33,895 nucleotides of DNA from Candidatus Blautia intestinavium (GCA_019113745.1 DXGV01000028.1:1-33895), one strand, 5' to 3'. Shown: positions 7,548 through 15,877, counted from the stretch's first letter. Program-made: numbers and translations. Notes: generated from the sequence alone by a model not told the origin.

Positions 7548-8345
7548 TTATCCGCACCTGCTGCATGCTTTTCTTCCCCGGACATCCGAATATTTTACGA
7601 GTTTCACATTTCGTTTCAATCCACTGCAGGTTTCCAGATTGTGATATCTGTTTCCATTTTCCGTAATGTAAACGCTTCCCGCAGGACTTTGATTTTTGCT
7701 GCATATCTCACAGGGAGCATATTTTTCTCCATAAGCGTTTCTCATGGATGATACCCTTGTCCCCGGCACCTGGTTCAGGGAAAGATTCAGATAACGGCAT
7801 CCTGGATCTCTGTGATAAACCGTTCCGGAATCCGTAACATAAACCATTTTCTCCGTCTCTTCCTTTTCCTGAGAAAAATTCTTTATGTCCGCCCCTGTCC
7901 AGGCATGAACCGTTACGGTATTGTACATCCATATTTTGGGAAGCCCGATAATTCCTCCCGGCGGCGTGTAAGAATAAACGTCCGGAAGAGTGATCTTTTC
8001 CGGTCCCTTCTCATTCAGCACATAGGCGTACATACCCGCCTCCTTTGTTTTTTCACAGAGCGCCTGAAGATGTTCCGTCTGGATCTTATAAATATCCATA
8101 AAGGAGATTAAAGTAACCATACCAAGGAAAAAAATCGGGAGTACCAGCGCCGTCTCCACCGCAAGACTGGCTTTTCTTAAGAAAAAGATGCAGAAAGACA
8201 CTTTTCCAGAGAACTTTTCGGATGCTTTGCCCATCGGGGAAGACAAACTTCCGAGGCCCCACAGAGAGCGATTCCTTTCTTTTTCTTTTCTGTCTATCTT
8301 CTGTTTTTTCCCATTCATTTTATGTTTTGTCCTCTGAAAAAGCAT
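7548..8345 (-). CDS. TadE-like protein with duplicated Cys/His module
   Basis: 265 residues. A basic N-terminal region of about 58 residues leads into a TadE-type helix (KASLAVETALVLPIFF, about 58-74). The C-terminal half carries two copies of one module. Copy 1 (about 168-215) has VYVTDSGTVYH, Cys183 and CEIC (212-215). Copy 2 (about 225-264) has VYITENGNRYH, Cys240 and CSRC (261-264). Each offers one His and three Cys, fitting a small zinc site, and resembles the YH-x4-C...CxxC tails found on some secreted Firmicute nucleases. The function is not known. The start has GAGGTG 7 nt upstream. It lies 22 nt after the DUF5702 gene and is likely surface-exposed with the pilus. Confidence 0.8.
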   Translation of the reverse strand: MLFQRTKHKMNGKKQKIDRKEKERNRSLWGLGSLSSPMGKASEKFSGKVSFCIFFLRKASLAVETALVLPIFFLGMVTLISFMDIYKIQTEHLQALCEKTKEAGMYAYVLNEKGPEKITLPDVYSYTPPGGIIGLPKIWMYNTVTVHAWTGADIKNFSQEKEETEKMVYVTDSGTVYHRDPGCRYLNLSLNQVPGTRVSSMRNAYGEKYAPCEICSKNQSPAGSVYITENGNRYHNLETCSGLKRNVKLVKYSDVRGRKACSRCG

Positions 8346-8367
8346 CTTTCTGCACCTCTTTTCTTTT

Positions 8368-9879
8368 TTATATGTATCCGTACTGTTTTGTTACCGTATA
8401 TGTTCTGCGTCCGTTGGCCTTTACATCTACAGATATCTCCGCCGCCTCTATGCAGTGATCCAGACGGAATCCCTCGCGTCCCGTTGTTTTTCTCACTGAA
8501 AGCTCTACCATATCCATGCCCCTCTCCAGCTTATCTTCTTTTGACTGCGACAGAAGAAGGATCTGAAGGTAATCTTCGTAGGAAATACCGTCCTCACTGC
8601 TTTTTCTCTGCGTATCCAGCCCCTCCAGCAGATCCGGAAGATTCTCCAGCGAGATCTGCCAGTCAGACGGACTTTTTATCAGAGGAACCTTTCCTCCATG
8701 CATAAGCTCCCGCAGATCCAGAATACTCTCCGCGAAAGACCAGCAGAGCAGAAGAGCCGCTTCGATAATGACCGCGGCAGGAGGAATCAGAAAACCGGAC
8801 GCAATTGCCAGCGCAAGGCCCTGGATCTGGGCTCTTTTTCCAGAATCCGCCAGCAGACAGGCGGCATTGACGCCCTCCCGGATCAGTAAAAGCCTTCCGG
8901 CTACGGACTTAAGATTTTCTCTGTCGCTGTTTTTTCCGCACAGAAGATATTCCATCTGATATCGGAGACCTCCTGACGCCGGTTCCATATAATTTCCCAG
9001 CTTATCTGAAAGATACTGCTGGAACAGAAGTCTGGAAGAATAGGAATTGTCTTTTTTTACTGTTCCCGGCATACTCATTCCCTGCTGAACGCTGCGTCCT
9101 GACAAAAGCTCTCCTTTTTTTACCTCGTTATCGGAAATGCCCTTTTCTGCCGGAACAATAAGATCAAGAAGTCCCATTTTGCGGATTCGTTTCAGTACAG
9201 GGATAGGGTTCACCACCTGGACGTCTGTCCTGCCGTCAGAAAAGTTTTCCCCTGACGTCTGTTCTCCGCTGCTGAAATTTTCCTCTTCTCCTCCGTTTTC
9301 CCCGGCGGCCTCTTCCTCCCGACGCGCCGCTTCCTCACTGTTTTTTGCAGCCGCTTCCATCTCTGTATCGTAATTTTCCAGCGTGTTCTTCTCTTCCGCC
9401 TGTTTTCCCGCTTCTTCCGCCCTGCCGACCTGTTCCTGTTTTTCCTGGAATCTGTCCAGGATCATCTCCACACCGCGGCTTCCGAGGGTATCCCTGACAT
9501 ATTTCACCGCCTGCCTGTAAAAAACTTCGCCGTCTTCATCAGTAGCCAGACGGTATCCTGTAAAACCGCCCTGGGCGACTGACAGATTCTGGCTGTTCTG
9601 ATTTAAAACAGGTTTCATATAAGACTCCAGCTCATCATAGACCGCACCCAGATTCAGATTTCCGGAGTCGCCGGAAGCATTCAGAAAAAACAGATCATAG
9701 TCTTCCAGAAGTTCTCTGTCATACTGTCCGAACAGGGAATACAGCCCTATATCCAGGCCGCTCAGAATCTGCGTCCTGGCCGCCGCCATCCTGACTGATT
9801 CGATACTGGTGCATACAAGAGAAAGGATCAAACTTAATATCAGCGCCAGAAATACTGTAATGCTTCCTTTTTTTGCCAT
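8368..9879 (-). CDS. DUF5702 domain protein of the Tad locus
   Basis: 503 residues. The N terminus is KKGSITVFLALILSLILSL, a single hydrophobic helix with a GS-x-TVF entry like TadG-type proteins. It continues into a large extracytoplasmic region, which includes a Glu-rich coiled segment (about 150-200) and a hydrophobic region near 350-385. This matches DUF5702, regularly found beside TadE-like genes in Firmicute Tad operons. Its role is not established; by position it is probably a pseudopilin-like or pilus-associated surface protein. The start ATG follows AAAAGGAGGG. It lies 40 nt downstream of the Flp pilin gene. Confidence 0.8.
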   Translation of the reverse strand: MAKKGSITVFLALILSLILSLVCTSIESVRMAAARTQILSGLDIGLYSLFGQYDRELLEDYDLFFLNASGDSGNLNLGAVYDELESYMKPVLNQNSQNLSVAQGGFTGYRLATDEDGEVFYRQAVKYVRDTLGSRGVEMILDRFQEKQEQVGRAEEAGKQAEEKNTLENYDTEMEAAAKNSEEAARREEEAAGENGGEEENFSSGEQTSGENFSDGRTDVQVVNPIPVLKRIRKMGLLDLIVPAEKGISDNEVKKGELLSGRSVQQGMSMPGTVKKDNSYSSRLLFQQYLSDKLGNYMEPASGGLRYQMEYLLCGKNSDRENLKSVAGRLLLIREGVNAACLLADSGKRAQIQGLALAIASGFLIPPAAVIIEAALLLCWSFAESILDLRELMHGGKVPLIKSPSDWQISLENLPDLLEGLDTQRKSSEDGISYEDYLQILLLSQSKEDKLERGMDMVELSVRKTTGREGFRLDHCIEAAEISVDVKANGRRTYTVTKQYGYI

Positions 9880-9919
9880 GAGATACCCTCCTTTTCAATC
9901 CGCCGCTGTCTGACGTTTT

Positions 9920-10099
9920 TTAAATCGAATTACTCTGCTTTGTAATCTTGGAAAGAATATTCTTTACAAGGCTGGTAAGCTGTTCTTTAAAGATAACTAC
10001 CAGGCCGATCAGGACCACCAGTATCAGAATGATCTCCACAACGCCTACCGCCTCCTCTTCCTGTACAAATTCTCTCAAAGTTTCCCAGATTTTTTTCAT
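9920..10099 (-). CDS. Flp-like type IVb pilin (putative Flp1 family)
   Basis: 59 residues, too short for many gene lists. A charged N-terminal leader contains EEEAVGVVEI, followed by an unbroken hydrophobic stretch of about 17 residues and then a short amphipathic tail. This is the Flp1-like pilin pattern of Firmicutes: leader, Gly, Val-Val-Glu and helix, without the Glu-Tyr pair of proteobacterial Flp. It is the likely major structural subunit, cut by an A24 peptidase and polymerised by TadA/TadB/TadC. A GGAGGTG site precedes the ATG by 8 nt. It lies directly between tadC and the DUF5702 gene, as expected for this locus type. Confidence 0.88.
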   Translation of the reverse strand: MKKIWETLREFVQEEEAVGVVEIILILVVLIGLVVIFKEQLTSLVKNILSKITKQSNSI

Positions 10100-10131
10100 T
10101 TTGCTTCACCTCCCCCCAGGCAGATAAACGC

Positions 10132-11163
10132 TCATCCATAAAAGGACAGAAACGCCGGTATCATGATAACCGCCATCACAACCGCCAGCATAAGAAGCAT
10201 GGGAAAAAGAAGCTTGGTAGCCGCTGTTTCTCCCAGAATCCTGGCTTTTCTCTTTCGTTCGTCCCAGGCTTCCAGAGCTTCCTTCTCCAGGATATCCGCC
10301 ATACATCTGGTTCCTTTCTGCAGATTCTGGATCAGGAGCGTAGAAAAAGTTTTATATTTCATCTGTCCGCACCGTTCTCCAAATCTTCTGTAAGCCTCCA
10401 TTTCCGCTATCCCGCTGTCCATTTCATAGCAGGCCGTCGCTATTGCTTCATAAGCGAAACGTCCGGCATCCGGCGTCCTTGCGCGGTAGTCGGCCGCCAT
10501 TTTCTGAAACGCCTTTCTTGCCGTCATGCCCGCCTGGATCAGAAGAGCGAATTTCATCACCATAGAAGGATAATCCATCAGGAGCTGCTCTGTTCTTTTT
10601 GTCTCTTTTTCCTGCTTTTCCCGGGTTTTCTTCATCAGGACCACAAAGGCCGCAAAAAAGCTTATGGAAGCCAGAAACGCGCCGGAATGATCCTCCGGAA
10701 GCCTCCACTCCAGCGTCTTGCCGTTCCACTGGGAAGGAAGATAATAATAGTCGGGATCCTGCCTGCTCTGGTTATACTGCTCCACCATTTCCTGCAGTTC
10801 CTTTCTGTATCTTTCTTCTTCCGTCTCCCTTTCCTCCTCTTCCGGCTCCATGTCAGCTTCTTCCTCTTCTTTTCCCGGAACCTGTATCCTGACGGATTCT
10901 TCTTTTTTGCCTGCTACAGATACCTGAAATTCTTCTTCGTACATGCCTGTAGTTTCTTTTTCCAGACGCAGTCCCCGGGTATGTATGTTTTCTCCGTTTC
11001 CCATCAAAGTAAACGCCAGTCCCAGAAAATTTCCACAGAGGGCGACTGTCACAAACAGTCGGCGGCTGCTTTTGTCTTTCAAAGCTTCCAGATGTATCCA
11101 TCCCGCTCTGTACAGTATCAAAAATCCGAAAGTCAGAATAAAAAGTACAATATGGATCCACAT
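10132..11163 (-). CDS. tadC: TadC-like type II secretion F domain protein
   Basis: 343 residues. Two N-terminal membrane segments (about 3-18 and 36-55) are followed by a long Glu-rich linker (about 75-135) and a third segment (about 160-178). A GspF-type domain (about 190-310) comes next, with a terminal hydrophobic pair ending VVMAVIMIPAFLSFY. TadC and TadB together form the inner-membrane platform for Flp pilus assembly. The Glu-rich insert is longer than in compact TadC proteins and may face the cytoplasm. The start has AAAGGAG. It lies 28 nt after tadB and 32 nt before the pilin gene. Confidence 0.85.
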   Translation of the reverse strand: MWIHIVLFILTFGFLILYRAGWIHLEALKDKSSRRLFVTVALCGNFLGLAFTLMGNGENIHTRGLRLEKETTGMYEEEFQVSVAGKKEESVRIQVPGKEEEEADMEPEEEERETEEERYRKELQEMVEQYNQSRQDPDYYYLPSQWNGKTLEWRLPEDHSGAFLASISFFAAFVVLMKKTREKQEKETKRTEQLLMDYPSMVMKFALLIQAGMTARKAFQKMAADYRARTPDAGRFAYEAIATACYEMDSGIAEMEAYRRFGERCGQMKYKTFSTLLIQNLQKGTRCMADILEKEALEAWDERKRKARILGETAATKLLFPMLLMLAVVMAVIMIPAFLSFYG

Positions 11164-11191
11164 TGTTTCTCCTTTCGTTTACTTCATCCCA

Positions 11192-11935
11192 TCACACCTC
11201 TATATCCACGATTCTGCGTCCCATCCACCAGGACAGCAGATATATGCCAAGACATGCCGTCATGGCGCAGATGCCAAACAGGTTCCCGTACAGTACCTCC
11301 AGAAATCCCGGAGAAGTAAGCTGCAGGTACAGGATAATTCCGGCTGGCATCATGCTCATGATCATCTGTTCCGCTTTTTTTGCCGCCAGAGTAGCTTCAA
11401 TCTCTTTTTTTACGTCGATTTTGTCTCCAAGCATTCTTGCAGATGTCTGTATGATCTTATCCATGTCTCCTCCTGACCGCTTGGCTGTGCTGAACACGGC
11501 GGCAAAATTCTCAATGTCTTCTATATGGCATCTTTCTCCGAAATTCAAAAAGAGTTCTTCTACCGGTACGCTGACCTTCTGCTGGCTTTCTATATACCGG
11601 AATTCCCTGACGATATCCGAATCTTCCGGATAAAGCCGCTCCAGATCCCGGGTGCATGCCGACACTGCGTTTTCCGCGGAATATCCGGCCTGCACAGCCA
11701 CGCTCAGACCATTCAGCGCGTCCTTAAACTGATAATTCAAAAGCTTTTTTCTTTCCCGGATAAGCTGTCTCTTCTTCCATTTCAGAAAAAAGACGGTAAT
11801 GGGAACCGCTGCCGCCATAGCCCACCAGTTCTGATAAAAAAGATAATCTGCGGCTGCGCAGAGCATAATACTTTGAAGGCTGTATTTCAGCAGTTCTTTT
11901 TTTGTGTAGCGATATTGTCCGTAATCTTGTTTCAT
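11192..11935 (-). CDS. tadB: TadB-like type II secretion F domain protein
   Basis: 247 residues, with N-terminal membrane segments (about 12-46), a cytoplasmic GspF-type helical domain and C-terminal membrane segments (about 175-235). Conserved features include the AVQAGYSAENAV turn and the AKRSGGDMDKII signature typical of TadB. It is the platform partner of TadC, coupling the TadA ATPase to pilin extrusion. Its start overlaps the end of the ATPase gene by 4 nt, indicating translational coupling; a CAGGAGTG site is also present. Confidence 0.88.
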   Translation of the reverse strand: MKQDYGQYRYTKKELLKYSLQSIMLCAAADYLFYQNWWAMAAAVPITVFFLKWKKRQLIRERKKLLNYQFKDALNGLSVAVQAGYSAENAVSACTRDLERLYPEDSDIVREFRYIESQQKVSVPVEELFLNFGERCHIEDIENFAAVFSTAKRSGGDMDKIIQTSARMLGDKIDVKKEIEATLAAKKAEQMIMSMMPAGIILYLQLTSPGFLEVLYGNLFGICAMTACLGIYLLSWWMGRRIVDIEV

Positions 11936-13122
11936 ATTTTCACTCCTGCCCGATTCAGCTTTTCCCTGTTAAAAAGTTCCGCGGTCTTTACCAGGCCGCA
12001 GCCCTCCTTCCACTGATAAAGTGTTCTGGTACATATTTCATGGTTTTCAAATCCGCATACTTCCGCAATCTCCAGAACTTTTCTTGATTTGTCCCGGAGC
12101 CTTCCAAGATGGATCAGTATATCTACTCCCGAGGCGATCTGCCTTCGTATTGCTTCCAGAGGAAGATCCATTCCCATCAGCGTCATTGTCTCCAGGCGGC
12201 TCAGCATATCTCGCGCAGAGTTGGCATGGGCCGTACTCAGACTTCCCTCATGCCCCGTATTCAGCGCCTGAAGCATATCCACCGCTTCCTCTCCCCGGAC
12301 TTCTCCTACAATGATCCTGTCCGGCCGCATCCGAAGCGCCGTACGGATCAGATCCCGGATTGTAATGGATGCGCCTCCCTCCATGTTTGCCATTTTGGCT
12401 TCCATCCTTACCAGATTCTCCACGCCCTGGATCTTCAGTTCCGCATTATCTTCAATCGTGATCAGCCTCTCGTCTTTTGGAATGTAATTGGACAGGGCTC
12501 CCAGAAACGTTGTTTTTCCGCTTCCCGTTCCGCCTCCGATGATCATGGAATATCTGGCTTTTACCAAAGAGGCCAGAAATTCCGCACACTGCCGCGGCAG
12601 ACTTCCCAGAGAGATCAGTTTTTCCATTGTAACCGGCCTGTCCGGAAAGCGCCGGACGGTAAGAATGGGACCGTTCAGGGCCACCGGAGAAATCACTGCG
12701 TTTACTCTGGCGCCGTTTTCCAGACGGGCGTCCACAATAGGCATTGATTCATTGATCACCCGGTTGCATCTGCCGGCTATCTGCTGGATCACGTCCTCCA
12801 GCTTTTCCTGCGAGGTAAAGCTTTTCTCCCATTTTTCCAGTTTCCCATCCCGCTCTATAAAGATCGCTTCCGGCCCGTTTACCATTATTTCTGTCACTGA
12901 TTCGTCTTCGATCAGTTCCTGAAGCACATCCAGTTTCCGTACGGAATAGAATAATTCCTGACGCAGCTCTGCCTTTTCCTTAAGCGGGATACAGGATTCT
13001 CTCAGCCGCCCCAGGATCAGCCCGTCGATCTCTTTTAAAATCTCCCTGTCCGTCACTTCTCTGGACATATCCAGCTTTTCCATCAGAAGTGTCCTGAGCA
13101 TCTGAAAAATCTCTTTATTCAT
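11932..13122 (-). CDS. tadA: TadA/CpaF family pilus assembly ATPase
   Basis: 396 residues. This GspE/VirB11-type ATPase powers Flp pilus assembly from the cytoplasmic face. Walker A is GGGTGSGKTT at 196-205. The Asp box region is around 222-226 (TIEDNAEL), Walker B at 269-284 (RIIVGEVRGEEAVDML), and the His box GHEGSLSTAHAN at 290-301. The N-terminal domain (about 1-180) includes the VTEIMVNGP segment common to CpaF. The ATG at 13122 is preferred: it has AAAGGA and its ATGA overlaps the stop of the CpaE-like gene. A longer frame to 13173 has no ribosome site. Confidence 0.94.
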   Translation of the reverse strand: MNKEIFQMLRTLLMEKLDMSREVTDREILKEIDGLILGRLRESCIPLKEKAELRQELFYSVRKLDVLQELIEDESVTEIMVNGPEAIFIERDGKLEKWEKSFTSQEKLEDVIQQIAGRCNRVINESMPIVDARLENGARVNAVISPVALNGPILTVRRFPDRPVTMEKLISLGSLPRQCAEFLASLVKARYSMIIGGGTGSGKTTFLGALSNYIPKDERLITIEDNAELKIQGVENLVRMEAKMANMEGGASITIRDLIRTALRMRPDRIIVGEVRGEEAVDMLQALNTGHEGSLSTAHANSARDMLSRLETMTLMGMDLPLEAIRRQIASGVDILIHLGRLRDKSRKVLEIAEVCGFENHEICTRTLYQWKEGCGLVKTAELFNREKLNRAGVKI

Positions 13123-14132
13123 ACCAGTCCTTTCTGTATCATCTCCCGCACATAATCTCCCAGTTCGCTCCATACAAGCTGTTCCGGCTGAAAAGCCCCT
13201 CTCTGGACGCCGCTGTAAAACGGAAGTTTCATCTTTACCGTCTTCGCCAGCACCTGAGAGTAGTCCAGCATCTGCAAAAGCTTTTCAAACTGCGCGATCT
13301 TGCATACGGACATCCGGTCAGACCGTACCGGCATATAGACTGTCCGGCAGAGATCAAGAAGCTGGAACACTTCGTCGATGCCGTTTCCGATATCCAGGAT
13401 CACCGTCTCGTAGGAAGTGTGCATGGATATCTCCTGCAGCAGACGGATCCAGTCCTGCCACGGAGTTCCCCTGATATCGAGAGGGGACTGCACAGGAGGT
13501 ATAAAGTCAAGAATGCCTGCTGTCTGGACCATTCCGCCAAGCTTTACGGAAAGATTGTTTTCCCCCTGCTGCACAAAATACAGAAGATCGCTTAAAGTGC
13601 CAGAAAAGCTCCGCCCGAATAATTCTTCAAATCCTGCGTATTCTTCCAGGTTCAGATACAGTACCGGCCGTTCTTTTGCAAGGATCTGTCCGAGAGTCAG
13701 GGCAAACGACGTTTTCAGGCAGCGTCCCAGAGGAGAATAAATCCCCAGGATATCCGTAGATCTCTTCATGGCCGGAGACTGCACGGGAAGAACAGACTTC
13801 TCTTCTCCGTAGCAGGCCATCACCTCCCGTACGATCTGAGAGGAAGCCTGATATTTGTATACTCCCGCGTAACCGCCGAACTCCGGAGGTTTCACACCCT
13901 CTGTAAGAATGATCACTTTTCCTATATCCAGCTCCCGGATCTCCCTGCACATTGCCTCCGCAGAGATCAGAAGCACCTCGACATGATTCTTTCCGGCAAA
14001 AGCAATCAGGCTTTCCGCGCTGGTAAACGCCTGCACTTCAAAAGGAATGCTCTTTTTCCGGTTCAGATAATCCATGAAATTCCGGGCATATTCCGCCTCT
14101 GTATCACAGACTGCAAAAATTTGTTTTTTCAA
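13119..14132 (-). CDS. CpaE/TadZ-like P-loop protein with altered Walker A
   Basis: 337 residues. An N-terminal receiver-like domain (about 1-110) precedes a MinD/ParA-like domain. The deviant P-loop is at 133-144 (SPLGRCLKTSFA): the Lys-Thr pair is kept, but the glycine before the lysine is Leu139, so nucleotide hydrolysis may be weak or lost. Later segments LYLNLEEYAGF and VILDIGNGIDEV match the switch and Walker B-like regions of this family. CpaE/TadZ proteins localise the pilus machine at the membrane. The TTG start has GGGAGG 6 nt away and overlaps the peptidase stop codon by 4 nt. Confidence 0.85.
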   Translation of the reverse strand: MKKQIFAVCDTEAEYARNFMDYLNRKKSIPFEVQAFTSAESLIAFAGKNHVEVLLISAEAMCREIRELDIGKVIILTEGVKPPEFGGYAGVYKYQASSQIVREVMACYGEEKSVLPVQSPAMKRSTDILGIYSPLGRCLKTSFALTLGQILAKERPVLYLNLEEYAGFEELFGRSFSGTLSDLLYFVQQGENNLSVKLGGMVQTAGILDFIPPVQSPLDIRGTPWQDWIRLLQEISMHTSYETVILDIGNGIDEVFQLLDLCRTVYMPVRSDRMSVCKIAQFEKLLQMLDYSQVLAKTVKMKLPFYSGVQRGAFQPEQLVWSELGDYVREMIQKGLV

Positions 14133-14635
14133 TATATACCTCCCGCATAGAACATCACACTCATAAAAATAGGCACTGTAAAATGAATATTTTCCCAGGC
14201 CGGCCCTGTTCTGTAATAAGACTTCTTTTCTCCTGTTCTGCCGTACTGCTCCAGAAATTCCAGGAGATAACGTATTCTTTCCTGAAATCCTCCGCAGACG
14301 ATCAGAATTCCAAGGGAAACCAGGGCCCCGGCCGCAAAAGCCGCGCCGATACAGTACAGTATTTTTTCAGGCCCCATGATCCCTCCGAGGACGCAGAACA
14401 GCTTGATGTCTCCGGGCCCAAGCATACGGAAATAAAACAGCCAGCCTAAAAGCAGCAGAGGAAACAGTGTTCCAAGGATAAAACCGGCAGGTTCTATTCC
14501 CGCTCCTGTCCAGCAGAGGCCGAACCCGGCAAGAAAAGAACAAAGGATCCATCCGTTGCTGATGCGCATATGGGAAAGATCCATGGCAGCAGACACTCCA
14601 GCTATAGTAAGGGCCAGTATTCTGTCGATCGTAAT
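14129..14635 (-). CDS. A24 family prepilin peptidase, first gene of the Tad operon, ATT start
   Basis: 168 residues if translation begins at the ATT at 14633-14635. Catalytic Asp19 (AMDLSHMRISN) and Asp76 (RMLGPGDIKL) mark an A24 peptidase. These fall at exactly the same positions as in the second peptidase of the locus, which supports this start. A strong AAAGGAGG lies 10 nt before the ATT. The first conventional codon, GTG at 14596, has no ribosome site and would remove the first membrane helix. An in-frame CTG at 14617 is a weaker alternative. The protein processes prepilin leaders at the membrane. Its stop overlaps the CpaE-like start by 4 nt. Confidence 0.82.
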   Translation of the reverse strand: MTIDRILALTIAGVSAAMDLSHMRISNGWILCSFLAGFGLCWTGAGIEPAGFILGTLFPLLLLGWLFYFRMLGPGDIKLFCVLGGIMGPEKILYCIGAAFAAGALVSLGILIVCGGFQERIRYLLEFLEQYGRTGEKKSYYRTGPAWENIHFTVPIFMSVMFYAGGIY

Positions 14636-14797
14636 CCGGCTACCGCCTCCTTTCCATGCAGATTTCTTATTTTTGTTTCACAAAAAGTCCGGCGCTTCAT
14701 ACATTAAAGCGGAAAAATACTTTCTGTGAAAAATGAAAAAATGGGATTATCCGTCTGATCTGACGGCAGGAATACCAGAAGATCTCTGGTGAGTTTT
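14636..14797 (-). other. leader region of the Tad operon with two hairpins
   Basis: The leader of about 155 nt between promoter and first gene contains two inverted repeats, read on the minus strand: ACCAGA-GATCT-TCTGGT, then CCGTC-AGATCA-GACGG. Neither is followed by a T run, so they are not simple terminators. No known riboswitch consensus was recognised. Confidence 0.4.
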
Positions 14798-14826
14798 ATT
14801 ATAGAAGACCTGTGGAAGAATGTCCA
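14798..14826 (-). promoter_or_regulatory. promoter of the Tad operon
   Basis: On the minus strand: TGGACA (14821-14826), 17 nt, and a perfect TATAAT (14798-14803). This is the only strong promoter seen upstream of the pilus genes. Confidence 0.75.
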
Positions 14827-14887
14827 GAAAATTCGTTCGTCAAATCCTGACAGCAGGATCTGACATTCCCGGACAACCAGTATTTTA

Positions 14888-14916
14888 TTGCATCCCGCTC
14901 TGTTTTTCTGTATAAT
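14888..14916 (+). promoter_or_regulatory. promoter of the GNAT acetyltransferase gene
   Basis: TTGCAT (14888-14893), 17 nt, TATAAT (14911-14916). It is divergent from the Tad promoter, with about 60 nt between the two -35 boxes. Confidence 0.65.
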
Positions 14917-14988
14917 ACTGAAAGATAAAAAGTCTTTCTGCTCCGCCCCGGCAGAGCAGTGCATTTCACATACAGAGGAGAGGACAGC

Positions 14989-15747
14989 ATGGAAACAAAT
15001 ATCAAGAAGATCGAAGACATGTCGCTGAACGCATGGCCGTCTCATAAAATGGAACTATATGACGGCTGGATCCTGCGTTTCTCCTATTTTTACACGCACA
15101 GAACCAACAGCGTAGAGCAGTTCGGCGTCTCCTCCCTTCCCTGGAGAGAAAAAATCCCCTACTGTGAGAAGGAATACAGGCGGCTTGGAACTCCGGCGAT
15201 CTTCAAGATCAGCCCCCTGGTATCTCCGGACTTTGATTATACTCTGGAAAACCGCGGATATGAGATCCAGCATACCACAGATGTTATGACTGTCTGTCTT
15301 GCCGACGCCCGGCTTGACGCCCCCTGTCCGGACGTGGTTTTCTCTTCTTCCATACCCGACCTGTGGATCTACAGTCTTTTTGACCTGAAGGGAACCACCA
15401 GCATCATTCACCGCACCGTGGTTCCGTCTATGTACCGGGCCATTCCCAAGGAAACGATCTGCGCCTTCATCCAGAAGGAGGGAAAGATCATCGCCACAGG
15501 ACTTGGTATTCTGGACCGCGATTACATCGGAATTTATGCAATCCATGTAAAAGAACAGTACCGCCGTCAGGGGCTTGCCCGGCAGATCTGCACCGGACTT
15601 CTGGCGGAAGGCAGGAAGCACGGGGCGGAAAACGCCTATCTCCAGGTAGTCGAGGGCAACGCTTCCGCCCAGAAGCTTTACTCCTCCCTTGGTTTCCGTC
15701 ATTTTTATACTTACTGGTTTCGTGTGCAGCCTTCTGAACGCAGATAA
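14989..15747 (+). CDS. GNAT family N-acetyltransferase
   Basis: 252 residues. The C-terminal GNAT fold is recognisable: a beta strand (YIGIYAIHV) leads into the acetyl-CoA loop EQYRRQGLARQIC (motif A), followed by NAYLQVVEGNASAQKLYSSLGF (motif B), a very typical GNAT ending. The N-terminal about 120 residues form a second, degenerate half with NAWPSHKMELYDGWILRF, as in two-domain GNATs. It acetylates an unknown small-molecule or protein amine. The ATG follows GAGGAGAGGA; an upstream GTG at 14959 has no site. The gene is monocistronic, with its own promoter and a GC-rich hairpin after the stop. Confidence 0.88.
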   Translation: METNIKKIEDMSLNAWPSHKMELYDGWILRFSYFYTHRTNSVEQFGVSSLPWREKIPYCEKEYRRLGTPAIFKISPLVSPDFDYTLENRGYEIQHTTDVMTVCLADARLDAPCPDVVFSSSIPDLWIYSLFDLKGTTSIIHRTVVPSMYRAIPKETICAFIQKEGKIIATGLGILDRDYIGIYAIHVKEQYRRQGLARQICTGLLAEGRKHGAENAYLQVVEGNASAQKLYSSLGFRHFYTYWFRVQPSERR

Positions 15748-15791
15748 AGCCGGCTGACATACAACCCGGACAATTCTTCCCCAAATTACCG

Positions 15792-15818
15792 CAGGGCGCA
15801 GCAGTATGCCGCGCCCTG
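15792..15818 (+). terminator. GC-rich hairpin after the GNAT gene
   Basis: Stem CAGGGCGC / GCGCCCTG with an 11-nt loop, followed by a short TTTC. The T tract is weak, so termination may rely on the next hairpin at 15878. Confidence 0.5.
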
Positions 15819-15877
15819 TTTCGGGGAATCGTATTTATTTCTTGATTTTTATTCTTTATTATGTACTGTAGCTTCCT

